Shown: piece after piece, positions 6,634 to 13,825 of the stretch
How the letters are laid out: the number at the start of each line of letters is the position of its first letter
Position numbering within the stretch: the stretch's first letter is position 1
NCBI GenBank assembly: GCA_002332905.1
Contig: DDAM01000062.1
Span: forward strand, 195,741-222,804
DNA from: Firmicutes bacterium UBA2058
GTDB taxonomy: Bacteria > Bacillota > Clostridia > Tissierellales > Sedimentibacteraceae
Reading direction: 5' to 3'
DNA length: 27,064 nucleotides
The notes under the pieces: model-generated
What the model was told of the DNA's origin: nothing
What the model saw: only the letters and a program-made list of their open reading frames with translations
Database searches by the model: none
Translations under genes and position numbers: made by a program

Positions 6634-7422
6634 ATGAAAAGTATAGAAGATTTTTATGACAATCTATATGACGAATGGTCAAGGCTTGATAGACATAGGA
6701 TTGAGTTTGAAATAACAAAAATGTATCTAGATAAATATATATCAAATGAAAATCTAGAAATATTTGATATTGGTGGCGGACCTGGAAGATATTCATTTTA
6801 TTTGGCAAGTAAGGGACATAAAGTTACCCTTTTAGATTTATCACAGCATAATATTGATGTGGAAAAAGAAAAATCAAAAGAGCTAAATATAGAATTAGAA
6901 GATTATATAAAAGGAAATGCTTTAGAACTTGACAATATTAATAAAAATTTTGATGTAATATTGCTTATGGGACCATTATATCACTTAATTAAGGAAGCAG
7001 ACCGTAAAAAATCTATTGAAGAAGCTTTAAAACTATTAAAGGATGATGGGATACTAATTGCATCTTTTATCTCTAACTATGCTCCTATACAAGATTCTTT
7101 ATTACATTTAAGATTTTATGGTGAGGAAAATGATGTTGCAGAACTATTAAGCTATTTAAACGATGGAATAAACAATGAGGAAGATGGCTTTACTACAGCT
7201 TATTTTACTAGTGCTATAGAAGCTCAGAATTTAATGAAAAACTATCATCTAGAGCAATTAACGTTTGCAGGTGTTGAAAATATTCTAGGATGTAAAGAAC
7301 GAGAAATTTTAACTCTGCCAGAAGAAGATATAAGAAAATGGGTAGAATTAGGTTTTAACTTAAGTCAAGATAAGTTGTTATACGGAACAAGTCAACATTA
7401 TTTATACATAGGTAGAAAATAA
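6634..7422 (+). CDS. Class I SAM-dependent methyltransferase
   Basis: This 262-aa cytoplasmic methyltransferase has the glycine-rich SAM motif I in IFDIGGGPGRYS (about residues 43-54), the acidic motif II in VTLLDLS, a motif IV-like LLMGPLYHLI and a motif VI-like LLKDDGILIASF. It resembles the UbiE/COQ5-like group (Methyltransf_25/11 type). The acceptor cannot be inferred. AGGAGGG (6621-6627) gives the start at 6634. The nitroreductase gene begins 26 bases after its stop with its own strong ribosome binding site, so the two form an operon. The upstream 12-bp inverted repeat probably controls both. Confidence 0.8.
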   Translation: MKSIEDFYDNLYDEWSRLDRHRIEFEITKMYLDKYISNENLEIFDIGGGPGRYSFYLASKGHKVTLLDLSQHNIDVEKEKSKELNIELEDYIKGNALELDNINKNFDVILLMGPLYHLIKEADRKKSIEEALKLLKDDGILIASFISNYAPIQDSLLHLRFYGEENDVAELLSYLNDGINNEEDGFTTAYFTSAIEAQNLMKNYHLEQLTFAGVENILGCKEREILTLPEEDIRKWVELGFNLSQDKLLYGTSQHYLYIGRK

Positions 7423-7448
7423 ATTGATAATAAAATAAAGGAGGAAAT

Positions 7449-8333
7449 ATGGATAGAAATTTTGAAAATGCTAAACAAACACTAAATCAGATGAAGGAAA
7501 GATATTCTTGTCGTGCTTTTTCTGATAAAAAAATACCTGAAGATGTACTAAAGGAAATTCTCGAGGTTGGTCTAAGAGCTGCTTCAGGTGGCAATCTACA
7601 GCCTTACTCGATTATTGTTGTAAAGGATGAAGATAATAAAAAGGCTTTATATGAGGCATGTGGCGAACAAAAATTTATTCAGGATGCAGATGTAAATTTG
7701 GTATTCTTAATGGATTGGCATAAATATGACATATATACTAAACAAAAAAATGCACCTTTTGTTGCATATAAAACATTTTTTCACTTTTTAATAGCATTAG
7801 AGGACATAATGTGTACAGCTCAAACAATTGAAACAGCAGCATTTTTATCTGGAATAGGATCATGCTATGTAGGTAGTATTATAGGAGAAGCTGAATTAGT
7901 AAAAGAAACATTAAATTTACCTGATAAGACTTATCCTGTACTAATATTATCCTTAGGCTATCCAAAAAATGATCCGCCTATAAAAATTAAGAAGCTAAGC
8001 TATGATACTATGGTATTTGATGAAAAATATAGAGATTTCAATGATGAAGAAATATTTAAGGCTTACGAAGATAAATATGAGGGAAGAACAACAGGCTTAC
8101 CTCAAAAAGAACCATATAAATCTGAAAAACTAGAATTATTTAAAAATGCTCTTTTAACTTCTTATTCTGAAGATGAGGTAAAGCAAATAGTAGATAAAGC
8201 AATCGAAGATGGCTTTGTAAATGAAACCCAAAGAAGGTTTGGTTTACACTATGCTGCTCATGTTTTGCAAGAAATCAGCAAAGTGGCTAAGCAAGACATA
8301 GAAGATATGGGTATTTTCCCAACAGGTAAATAG
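7449..8333 (+). CDS. Nitroreductase-family protein with C-terminal extension
   Basis: This 294-aa protein has a nitroreductase (FMN-binding) fold over about residues 12-190: the N-terminal RYSCRAFSDKKIPEDVLKEI, the FMN loop ASGGNLQPYSIIVV and the GSCYVGSIIGEA region, with PVLILSLGYPK at the end of the core. Family members transfer electrons from NAD(P)H to nitro compounds, quinones or flavins. About 90 further residues (from about 205) are helical and charged; their role is unknown. AAAGGAGGAAAT sets the start at 7449. It is the second gene after the methyltransferase and is followed by a strong terminator. Confidence 0.85.
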   Translation: MDRNFENAKQTLNQMKERYSCRAFSDKKIPEDVLKEILEVGLRAASGGNLQPYSIIVVKDEDNKKALYEACGEQKFIQDADVNLVFLMDWHKYDIYTKQKNAPFVAYKTFFHFLIALEDIMCTAQTIETAAFLSGIGSCYVGSIIGEAELVKETLNLPDKTYPVLILSLGYPKNDPPIKIKKLSYDTMVFDEKYRDFNDEEIFKAYEDKYEGRTTGLPQKEPYKSEKLELFKNALLTSYSEDEVKQIVDKAIEDGFVNETQRRFGLHYAAHVLQEISKVAKQDIEDMGIFPTGK

Positions 8334-8345
8334 AAAAAATCAGCT

Positions 8346-8380
8346 AAAAACAGTGTATAATTTACTATACACTGTTTTTT
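8346..8380. terminator. Terminator of the nitroreductase operon, bidirectional form
   Basis: AAAAACAGTGTATA (8346-8359) pairs perfectly with TATACACTGTTTTT (8366-8379), loop 8360-8365, with a T run. The left A-run gives a U tract leftward as well. The transposon's target duplication begins inside the T run. Confidence 0.9.
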
Positions 8381-8385
8381 AGATT
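8378..8385 (+). repeat. Left copy of 8-bp target-site duplication TTTAGATT
   Basis: It is identical to 11039-11046, and both copies directly adjoin the outer terminal repeats at 8386 and 11038. Eight to nine base duplications are typical of IS256-family transposition. Confidence 0.8.
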
Positions 8386-8409
8386 AAGAGTGTGAAAAAT
8401 CTCTGTAAA
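8386..8409 (+). repeat. Left terminal inverted repeat
   Basis: It begins AAGAGTGTGAAAA and ends TCTCTGTAAA. It matches the reverse complement of 11014-11038, and with more gaps that of 8907-8931. Confidence 0.8.
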
Positions 8410-8411
8410 TA

Positions 8412-8886
8412 GCTTTCTACAGTAAACTTTTATAGACATATTATTTACTAAAAAATGTGTATATGCCTTCTTTGCAATATAAATTAAATTTATAGATATG
8501 TCAATAAACACTACTGGATATACTCTTGATAGTGGTCTGTTTTGCCACTCCTCTATCTCAAGTAATATTTTATTTGTTATATTAGATACCATTCCCTCAC
8601 TTACTTCAAAACCATATATATCTTCTATTTGCTCCAAAATTTGACGTGTAGATAGACCTTTTGCATACATTGATATTATCTTATCTTCTATGTATGAAAT
8701 AAACTTTTGACGTTTTTTTACAACTTGCGGCTAAAATGTACTTTCTCTATCTTGGGGTAGTTCTATTTCCATTTCTCCGTATTTGCTTCTAATTGACTTT
8801 GGTTTTTTGGCGTTACGTGAATTTGTATTTGTTATTCTTTCATATGGTTCATATCCTAAATGATTGTCCTTTTCCGCCTTAAGCAT
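8412..8886 (-). pseudogene. IS256-family transposase, truncated and with in-frame stop
   Basis: Read leftward from 8886 (ATG) the frame gives HLGYEPYERITNTNSRNAKK, then KYGEMEIELPQDRESTF, a TAG stop, then KKRQKFISYIEDKIISMYAK and GLSTRQILEQIEDIYGFEVS, reaching RPLSRVYPVVFID at about 8500. This is the typical order of the first half of an IS256/Mutator transposase, ending at the first catalytic Asp. The amber stop replaces an expected Glu codon before PQVVKKRQK. The first 50-60 residues are missing, and everything after about residue 200 (the rest of the DDE domain) is deleted; the sequence decays into the left end at 8409. It cannot encode an active enzyme. Confidence 0.85.
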
Positions 8887-8906
8887 ACTTTGTTCTTTAT
8901 CATTAT

Positions 8907-8931
8907 TTTACAGACTTTTCTTCACACTCCC
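8907..8931 (-). repeat. Internal third copy of the terminal repeat
   Basis: The reverse complement begins GGGAGTGTGAAG and ends GTCTGTAAA. It marks the original 5' end of the transposase element, so 8386-8931 alone is a 546-bp deleted IS. The base run after it (GATTATTT) does not match the left target duplication. Confidence 0.7.
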
Positions 8932-8998
8932 GATTATTTTTATTATAACTACATTATTAAAGTCATTACAATTAATTTATAAACATTTTCTTATTAAA

Positions 8999-9559
8999 TC
9001 ACTTATAATTAGTTAATTCAACTCCATTATTGTCATAAAAATGTATTTCATTTACTGGCATATTATTGTCGCCACTCGCAACAATTATTGTATATTCTTT
9101 ATTATTACCGATATATGTAAAACCATAATCTATATTATTAAGTAAAACTCTTTTTACTGATGAATCATAAATTATACCACAACTTATCCATGCATTTTGA
9201 TTACTAATAATCTTAGATGTATTTAAGTTTACTCTTAGTTTATCATTTTCTATGTTAAACGATCCAATTTGTTTTACAAATCTATATCCTAATATATGTT
9301 TTTGTATTAATGTAAAATTTATTTGATTTTTATTAATTTGGTGAATTATTAGTATTCCATTTTTCATAATATTACTATCTATATCAATTTGTTTATGTAT
9401 ATTATATTCATTAAACTTAGTAGAACTATAATTATAAACTTTTCTTATTAATTCTACTGGAGTTTTAGGTAAATAAAAATATATTAGTATTGCTAATGAT
9501 AATATTAAAATTAAAATTATCATTATTATTTTAAACTTTTTATTGTTAACCAATATCAT
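8999..9559 (-). CDS. Membrane-anchored protein of unknown function (transposon cargo)
   Basis: This 186-aa protein has a short basic N-terminus (NNKKFK), one strongly hydrophobic span (about residues 9-28) and a polar, Asn/Ile-rich extracytoplasmic part of about 155 residues. The latter is rich in alternating beta-like strands (for example GYRFVKQIGSFNIENDKLRV, EYTIIVASGDNNMPVNEIHF), suggesting a small beta-rich exterior domain. ATG 9559 is preferred with AAGGG about 10 bases upstream; an in-frame TTG at 9577 lies on the SD itself. It lies inside the transposon and is divergent from the secreted protein gene across about 280 AT-rich bases. I do not recognise the family. A role as anchor, partner or immunity protein to the secreted neighbour is possible but only inferred from position. 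Confidence 0.7.
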   Translation of the reverse strand: MILVNNKKFKIIMIILILILSLAILIYFYLPKTPVELIRKVYNYSSTKFNEYNIHKQIDIDSNIMKNGILIIHQINKNQINFTLIQKHILGYRFVKQIGSFNIENDKLRVNLNTSKIISNQNAWISCGIIYDSSVKRVLLNNIDYGFTYIGNNKEYTIIVASGDNNMPVNEIHFYDNNGVELTNYK

Positions 9560-9841
9560 AATGTTACGACCCTTCAATTTAAATAATGTAAAAACTTATA
9601 TTACTATGTATAATTATATAATGAATATATAAAAAACTCAATACAATAATTGAATATTAAGTATTAATATATACAAAAAAAACACAAAATATGCATTTTT
9701 CTTTATTTATAACATATATTACTTTTTTTAAACAAATATTTTACAATTATTTTATATATATAAAGTTTAATTAACATTTATTTACATTTATGTTTTTTGT
9801 TGGTATGTTATATCTATATTATAAAAAAGGAGTGTAAGAAT

Positions 9842-10828
9842 ATGAAAAAAACAATTTCAATAATACTAATGTTTTTATTAGTATTACAAATTAATGTACT
9901 AGCTGATCAAAGGTTAGTTAAAAACGGGGATGATCTTAAATTAAGCATTGTAAGCGAAGAATTTCCAGATGCTTATATCGAACAAAACTTATTTGTATTC
10001 AACGAAGATGTTAAATTGGTTAATGGCAAATTAGAATCTGATACTAAAGACACCTCTGTATTAAAAGCTGTTGAAGAAGTAAATAATTCTTCAGAAATGA
10101 TTAAAGAGATACGTAATAGTTTTGAAGAAAATACTAGTTTTTTAGGAATAGCTGAAGCAACTATATATGTGAAAGAAGGTTATGAATTTGTTAACAATCA
10201 ATATGTATATAATAGCAAAATTTTATCAAAAAGTGAAATAGAAGAGATTAAAAGTCAAAATAATGGTATAATAATATGGGAAACAGATGAGCAAAGTAAA
10301 AGCAAATTAACACTAAAACTCATGATTTCTAACAATAGTGAAAGCACCAATGTAGATTTAACTTGCAAAGGAATTGCTTCTTGGAGTGGGTTGTCTACTG
10401 TGGGAAGCCAAGGCCCAGCAGGTGGTGATGATTTTATGGCTTTTTTGTGGGGCGGAGAATTTGACTTTAGAACAACAGGTCAAACTATAAAATACTCTGA
10501 TCCAATAGGTCAAAAAAATGATGAAATAAGTACTTCTTCAAGTGCTGCTAATGCAGGTGTCTCATGGTCATTTACTGAAATATTAGGTATGACAGATCAA
10601 GATTTTTATGCTACTAATGTAACTGTTAATGCCAAATTAACTAAGAATACCTTAACAGGTAATGGAAATACTACTAGTGTAGCATTGCAATATGTTCATA
10701 CATATCCAGTTATTATACCAAATTTGACCGCAGACATAAATGATAGTGGTACTTTTCCTATATTTTCAGTTAGCGGAACAAAAAGTCAGTGGAATTTACA
10801 AGCTATATTAACTGGCTACAAATATTAA
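9842..10828 (+). CDS. Secreted protein of unknown function (transposon cargo)
   Basis: This 328-aa protein has a clear signal peptide (KK, then about 15 hydrophobic residues, cleavage near VLA-DQ at residues 20-23) and no other membrane span. The mature part has an N-terminal acidic, charged region to about residue 170, then a Gly/Ser/Thr-rich beta-type domain (FMAFLWGGEFDFRTTGQTIK, SSSAANAGVSWSFTE, TSVALQYVHTYPVIIP) to the end. The segment DLTCKGIASWSG has its only Cys. ATG 9842 is set by AAAGGAGTG at 9826-9833. A strong terminator follows at 10913-10940. I know no family. The second gene of the transposon cargo is the divergent membrane protein. Confidence 0.7.
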   Translation: MKKTISIILMFLLVLQINVLADQRLVKNGDDLKLSIVSEEFPDAYIEQNLFVFNEDVKLVNGKLESDTKDTSVLKAVEEVNNSSEMIKEIRNSFEENTSFLGIAEATIYVKEGYEFVNNQYVYNSKILSKSEIEEIKSQNNGIIIWETDEQSKSKLTLKLMISNNSESTNVDLTCKGIASWSGLSTVGSQGPAGGDDFMAFLWGGEFDFRTTGQTIKYSDPIGQKNDEISTSSSAANAGVSWSFTEILGMTDQDFYATNVTVNAKLTKNTLTGNGNTTSVALQYVHTYPVIIPNLTADINDSGTFPIFSVSGTKSQWNLQAILTGYKY

Positions 10829-10912
10829 TATAGTTTCAAATATTTTGTATTACATAAAATCATACTAAATATCATTAAAGATTAACTAATTACATGGTCA
10901 TTTAAAGATATC

Positions 10913-10940
10913 AAAACCCGCATTTTTTGCGGGTTTTATA
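10913..10940. terminator. Terminator of the secreted-protein gene
   Basis: AAAACCCGC (10913-10921) pairs with GCGGGTTTT (10929-10937), loop ATTTTTT. GC-rich core and T run. Confidence 0.9.
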
Positions 10941-11013
10941 TTTAGCAAGTCATATTGACTGTTCATGAGGAGTGAAATTTTTCAATTCTCATAAATTATC
11001 ATAGAATATCTAA

Positions 11014-11038
11014 TTTACAGAGATTATTTCACAGTCCC
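11014..11038 (-). repeat. Right terminal inverted repeat
   Basis: The reverse complement begins GGGACTGTGAAATAA and ends TCTCTGTAAA. It is closest to the left end and is followed at once by TTTAGATT. No transposase sequence adjoins it. Confidence 0.8.
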
Positions 11039-11046
11039 TTTAGATT
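11039..11046 (+). repeat. Right copy of target-site duplication TTTAGATT
   Basis: Identical to 8378-8385. Confidence 0.8.
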
Positions 11047-11064
11047 TTTAGTTTTAGGTTAATA

Positions 11065-12501
11065 TTATTTAATATTCACTGAATAACCTTCAACAACTAT
11101 TTCACGTATAGCTTCAACATCTACCGGGGATTCAAATTGTTTTATAATACAAATCTCTGTTAGATTTGAGCTTACATTTGCTCCATTTAATTTAACTGTG
11201 CTTCCATCATCAAGAATTACCATTATGTTTTTTATGTCATGATTAACTGGCTTATTTATTTTATCAAATAAATTTCTGCGTATATCAATCACAATGGATA
11301 TAGGAGAAATTTTAACATCCTTAATGCTATATTTTTCACCATCAAGCTCAATGCTTTTATTTACGTTAACTTCTTTAATAGTTGGCTTATAGTTTGGTTT
11401 AAATTTTAAATTCCAATTGCCTATTAGTTTATCTTTAGTTTCAACGGCACTACATGTGAAAGTATAATTTTTTAATTCCTCTATATTTTCTATATCGAAA
11501 ATATAAGTTTTATACTGCTTACCGTTTTCTTCTGAAGAAACAATATATGAGTACAGCTCTTCATCGGTTTCTTTATGTTTGAATACCATTTTTCCTATAT
11601 CATATGATTCTTCATCCTCTAGATATACTCGAATATTTAGCATATTATTAACAAATCCTATATTGTCTACAGCTAATTTATCGCTATCTTTTATTAACCC
11701 TAAGCCTAAGTCTCCTCTGCCAAGGGCTTGTTCTATACTGTATATTTCAGTAGTAATTTTTCCTTTTCCCTCAGCTGATAAGCTATCATTATTTAGCTCT
11801 TCCTTTTTTAAATTTACATTTGTTTCAACTATATTGTCTTGATTTATTAGCTTCTCATTTTCTTGAAGATATCCATGTGGGTTAAAAACATTATTCTCAT
11901 CTATTAAATATAACCATAAATCACTAATATTAAATTCTATTTTTTTATTTCTAAAGCCGTTAGTTATAGATAAGTCTAATAAAAAGCTAATTTTATTATC
12001 GGTTTTATCTTCGTCCTCCAACATAGTATAGCTAAATCCCCCACTGCCCCTAAAGTCAAAACCTACATTATCGAAAAATGCATAGGAACAGTCAAAGGTT
12101 TTTCCATCTAACCTTTCCATAGTAAACTTAATATAGCATGTATTTTCATCACCTATTATTCCATCTATTGAAAGCTTGAGGTCATTGTCTATATCATAAA
12201 CATCAACTATATCACTGCAATCCTCTATATATTCATATCCTCCAGAAAACAGATTACCAAATATGCTCTCTATATTAGTATTAGCTGATGCAACAGCCAT
12301 CGATAATATTAAAACTGACATTACTGCAATTAGTGGAAATATAATTCTTTTATTTGTAGATTTTTTTGCTGACTTAATACCTGCTTTTTCAAGTGTTAGA
12401 TTTTTTATTCTTTTTATTTCTATATCATCAAGCTCTGAAGGCTTTATATCTAAATCATCATTAACTTCATAATCATCAAATATTTCATCTATCTTTTTCA
12501 T
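11065..12501 (-). CDS. DUF4179-type anti-sigma / surface-sensing protein
   Basis: This 478-aa single-pass membrane protein has an acidic cytoplasmic N-terminus (about residues 1-50), one transmembrane helix (about 52-74, FPLIAVMSVLILSMAVASA), a short linker with SIFGNLFSGG typical of DUF4179 proteins, and a large extracellular region of beta-strands. In this family the gene commonly follows an ECF sigma gene and is thought to act as its anti-sigma factor. Here it starts 27 bases after the sigma gene's stop (AAAGGAGAA ribosome binding site), in the same direction. The extracellular signal is unknown. No own terminator is seen between its end and the transposon boundary. Confidence 0.8.
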   Translation of the reverse strand: MKKIDEIFDDYEVNDDLDIKPSELDDIEIKRIKNLTLEKAGIKSAKKSTNKRIIFPLIAVMSVLILSMAVASANTNIESIFGNLFSGGYEYIEDCSDIVDVYDIDNDLKLSIDGIIGDENTCYIKFTMERLDGKTFDCSYAFFDNVGFDFRGSGGFSYTMLEDEDKTDNKISFLLDLSITNGFRNKKIEFNISDLWLYLIDENNVFNPHGYLQENEKLINQDNIVETNVNLKKEELNNDSLSAEGKGKITTEIYSIEQALGRGDLGLGLIKDSDKLAVDNIGFVNNMLNIRVYLEDEESYDIGKMVFKHKETDEELYSYIVSSEENGKQYKTYIFDIENIEELKNYTFTCSAVETKDKLIGNWNLKFKPNYKPTIKEVNVNKSIELDGEKYSIKDVKISPISIVIDIRRNLFDKINKPVNHDIKNIMVILDDGSTVKLNGANVSSNLTEICIIKQFESPVDVEAIREIVVEGYSVNIK

Positions 12502-12528
12502 ACTTTTCTCCTTTCTACCGTCAAATCA

Positions 12529-13080
12529 CTAAATATTAATACCTTTGTTGACTAGAATCTCTTTTAATTTAGCTTTTCCTCTAAAAAGTTTATTTTCAAC
12601 AAGTTTTGTATTAACTGCTAATTCATATGCTATTTCTTTGACTGATTCGTATAGAAAATACCTTCTAATAAAAATTTCTCTATCCAACTCACCTAATCCG
12701 TTTAAGGTGCTTTGAATTATTTCTTTGTTAATGTTATCAAACAGATTGTTGTCTAAATTAAAACCTAAGTCTATTTCATTTTCCTCTAAAGGTATAAGCT
12801 CCTGTTTATCCAACTTTCTTCTATAATAATTAATAGCAACATTTCGAGATATTGATATAAGAAAATTTTTGAGTATTCCTTTATTTTCATCAAATCTATC
12901 AATTGATTTCCATAGCTCAACAAATACATCTGATACACATTCTTCAATATCAAAGCCATTTTCATATCCTATTATTCTTGCTACTATTGTTTTAACAAGA
13001 GGTGCGTATATATCAATCGCTTTATTTAAACCTTCGTTTGGTCTATTCTTTATCAACTTGACAAGCTTGTCATCCTTCAA
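12529..13080 (-). CDS. ECF-type RNA polymerase sigma factor
   Basis: This 183-aa sigma-70 family protein has region 2 (DIEECVSDVFVELWKSIDRF, then LISISRNVAINYYRRK as the promoter -10 contact) and region 4 (about residues 128-178, REIFIRRYFLYESVKEIAYE and the helix-turn-helix VNTKLVENKLFRGKAKLKE). It lacks regions 1 and 3, as ECF factors do. The start codon is TTG 13080, set by GGGAGGAG (13087-13094) 6 bases upstream. A three-codon frame ATG ACT TGA (13085-13077) overlaps this start. It is co-transcribed with the DUF4179 gene. The promoters it reads cannot be identified from this window. Confidence 0.85.
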   Translation of the reverse strand: MKDDKLVKLIKNRPNEGLNKAIDIYAPLVKTIVARIIGYENGFDIEECVSDVFVELWKSIDRFDENKGILKNFLISISRNVAINYYRRKLDKQELIPLEENEIDLGFNLDNNLFDNINKEIIQSTLNGLGELDREIFIRRYFLYESVKEIAYELAVNTKLVENKLFRGKAKLKEILVNKGINI

Positions 13081-13309
13081 GTCATTCTCCTCCCTATGTA
13101 CTAATTATTTAAGCATTATTTTAATATTCTATAATCATATATTCACATATTTTTATATAAATCACTCAATTAATTTAAAATTTTTATTGATAATATAGTC
13201 TAGACTACAAATGTATAGATTATGTCTATACATTTGAGCCATTTTAATTATTATATGCATATTATATCATAGTCTAAGATAGGCTAAAGTATTTTAATAT
13301 TTATGTATT

Positions 13310-13348
13310 ATAAATAGAAAAAGACAGGTATGTCCATTAACCTGCCTC
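13310..13348 (-). terminator. Terminator of the small hydrophilic protein gene
   Basis: Leftward, AGGCAGGT pairs with ACCTGTCT (arms 13340-13347 and 13322-13329, one G.U) and is followed by TTTTTCTATTT. Confidence 0.7.
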
Positions 13349-13368
13349 TTAAGGAAAAAAATATATAT

Positions 13369-13527
13369 TTATTCCTTCCACTGCTCTATGTCTTGATCAC
13401 CTTGCGACATCTCAGTTTTTCCAAACACAGCTCTAGCACTTTCTGCTTGTGGGTTATGTTTTATGTTTTTAGATTTAAACTTTCCATCGTGCTTCTTTGC
13501 ATTTTTCTTTTTACTCTTATTATTCAT
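13369..13527 (-). CDS. Small hydrophilic protein, CPC_1213-like
   Basis: This 52-aa, very basic-then-acidic protein begins MNNKSKKKNAKKHDGKFKSK and carries the motif NIKHNPQAESARAVFGK. This Lys-rich start with a PQAESAR core matches a small clostridial family I remember as CPC_1213, of unknown function. No membrane segment or Cys. ATG 13527 is preceded by AAGGAG at about 8 bases, which excludes the longer in-frame start at 13575. A good leftward terminator follows. The gene stands alone. Confidence 0.75.
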   Translation of the reverse strand: MNNKSKKKNAKKHDGKFKSKNIKHNPQAESARAVFGKTEMSQGDQDIEQWKE

Positions 13528-13825
13528 ATTAACTCCTTGTAAACTACAATTTTTAATATTATTAACAAATGTCAATGATTTATAACTTTGTATATAAAAA
13601 TCATTTAACAGTTTTGAAATATGAATGCTTTCTACAATTATTCGACTTTATTCTATAACAATATTCTAATTATTACATATACTATAAATAATGCTAATAA
13701 TTATGTGTACTTATACATATTCGGCAATATTTTATAGTTTTTACTTTGTCCGAATATATGAAATTTTGTAAAAAGCTTTTATCTAAACATAAAAGCCAAT
13801 ATTTTTATTAAAAGGGGACAGACAC
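13528..13825. other. AT-rich divergent promoter region with hairpin before the SLH gene
   Basis: No gene is seen. GCTTTTAT (13775-13782) and ATAAAAGC (13789-13796) form an 8-bp hairpin 14 bases before AAAGGGG. A longer-range inverted repeat ATATTCGG (13717-13724) / CCGAATAT (13750-13757) has a 25-base loop. I found no c-di-GMP riboswitch pattern. Confidence 0.4.

Larger units (their letters stand above)
8386..11038. mobile_element. IS256-type transposon relic with two cargo genes
   Basis: The left end 8386-8409 and the right end 11014-11038 are inverted repeats. From the G at 8388 and its counterpart, about 21 of 23 aligned positions agree (GAGTGTGAAA / GACTGTGAAA, then AATCTCTGTAAA in both). 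The exact 8-bp repeat TTTAGATT adjoins both ends. Inside are a truncated IS256-family transposase pseudogene (8412-8886, leftward), a third copy of the end at 8907-8931, and two divergent genes for a membrane protein and a secreted protein. The simplest reading is a composite or cargo-carrying element moved as one unit and now dead, because its only transposase is broken. Confidence 0.8.

Noticed and set aside
8386..8931. The IS relic as an independent insertion
   Set aside because: The bases after 8931 do not repeat TTTAGATT. The matching copy is at 11039, so the larger unit is the one that moved.
13700..13825. c-di-GMP riboswitch before the SLH gene
   Set aside because: Such genes in Clostridia often have one, but I do not see the conserved GEMM core here, only short hairpins.
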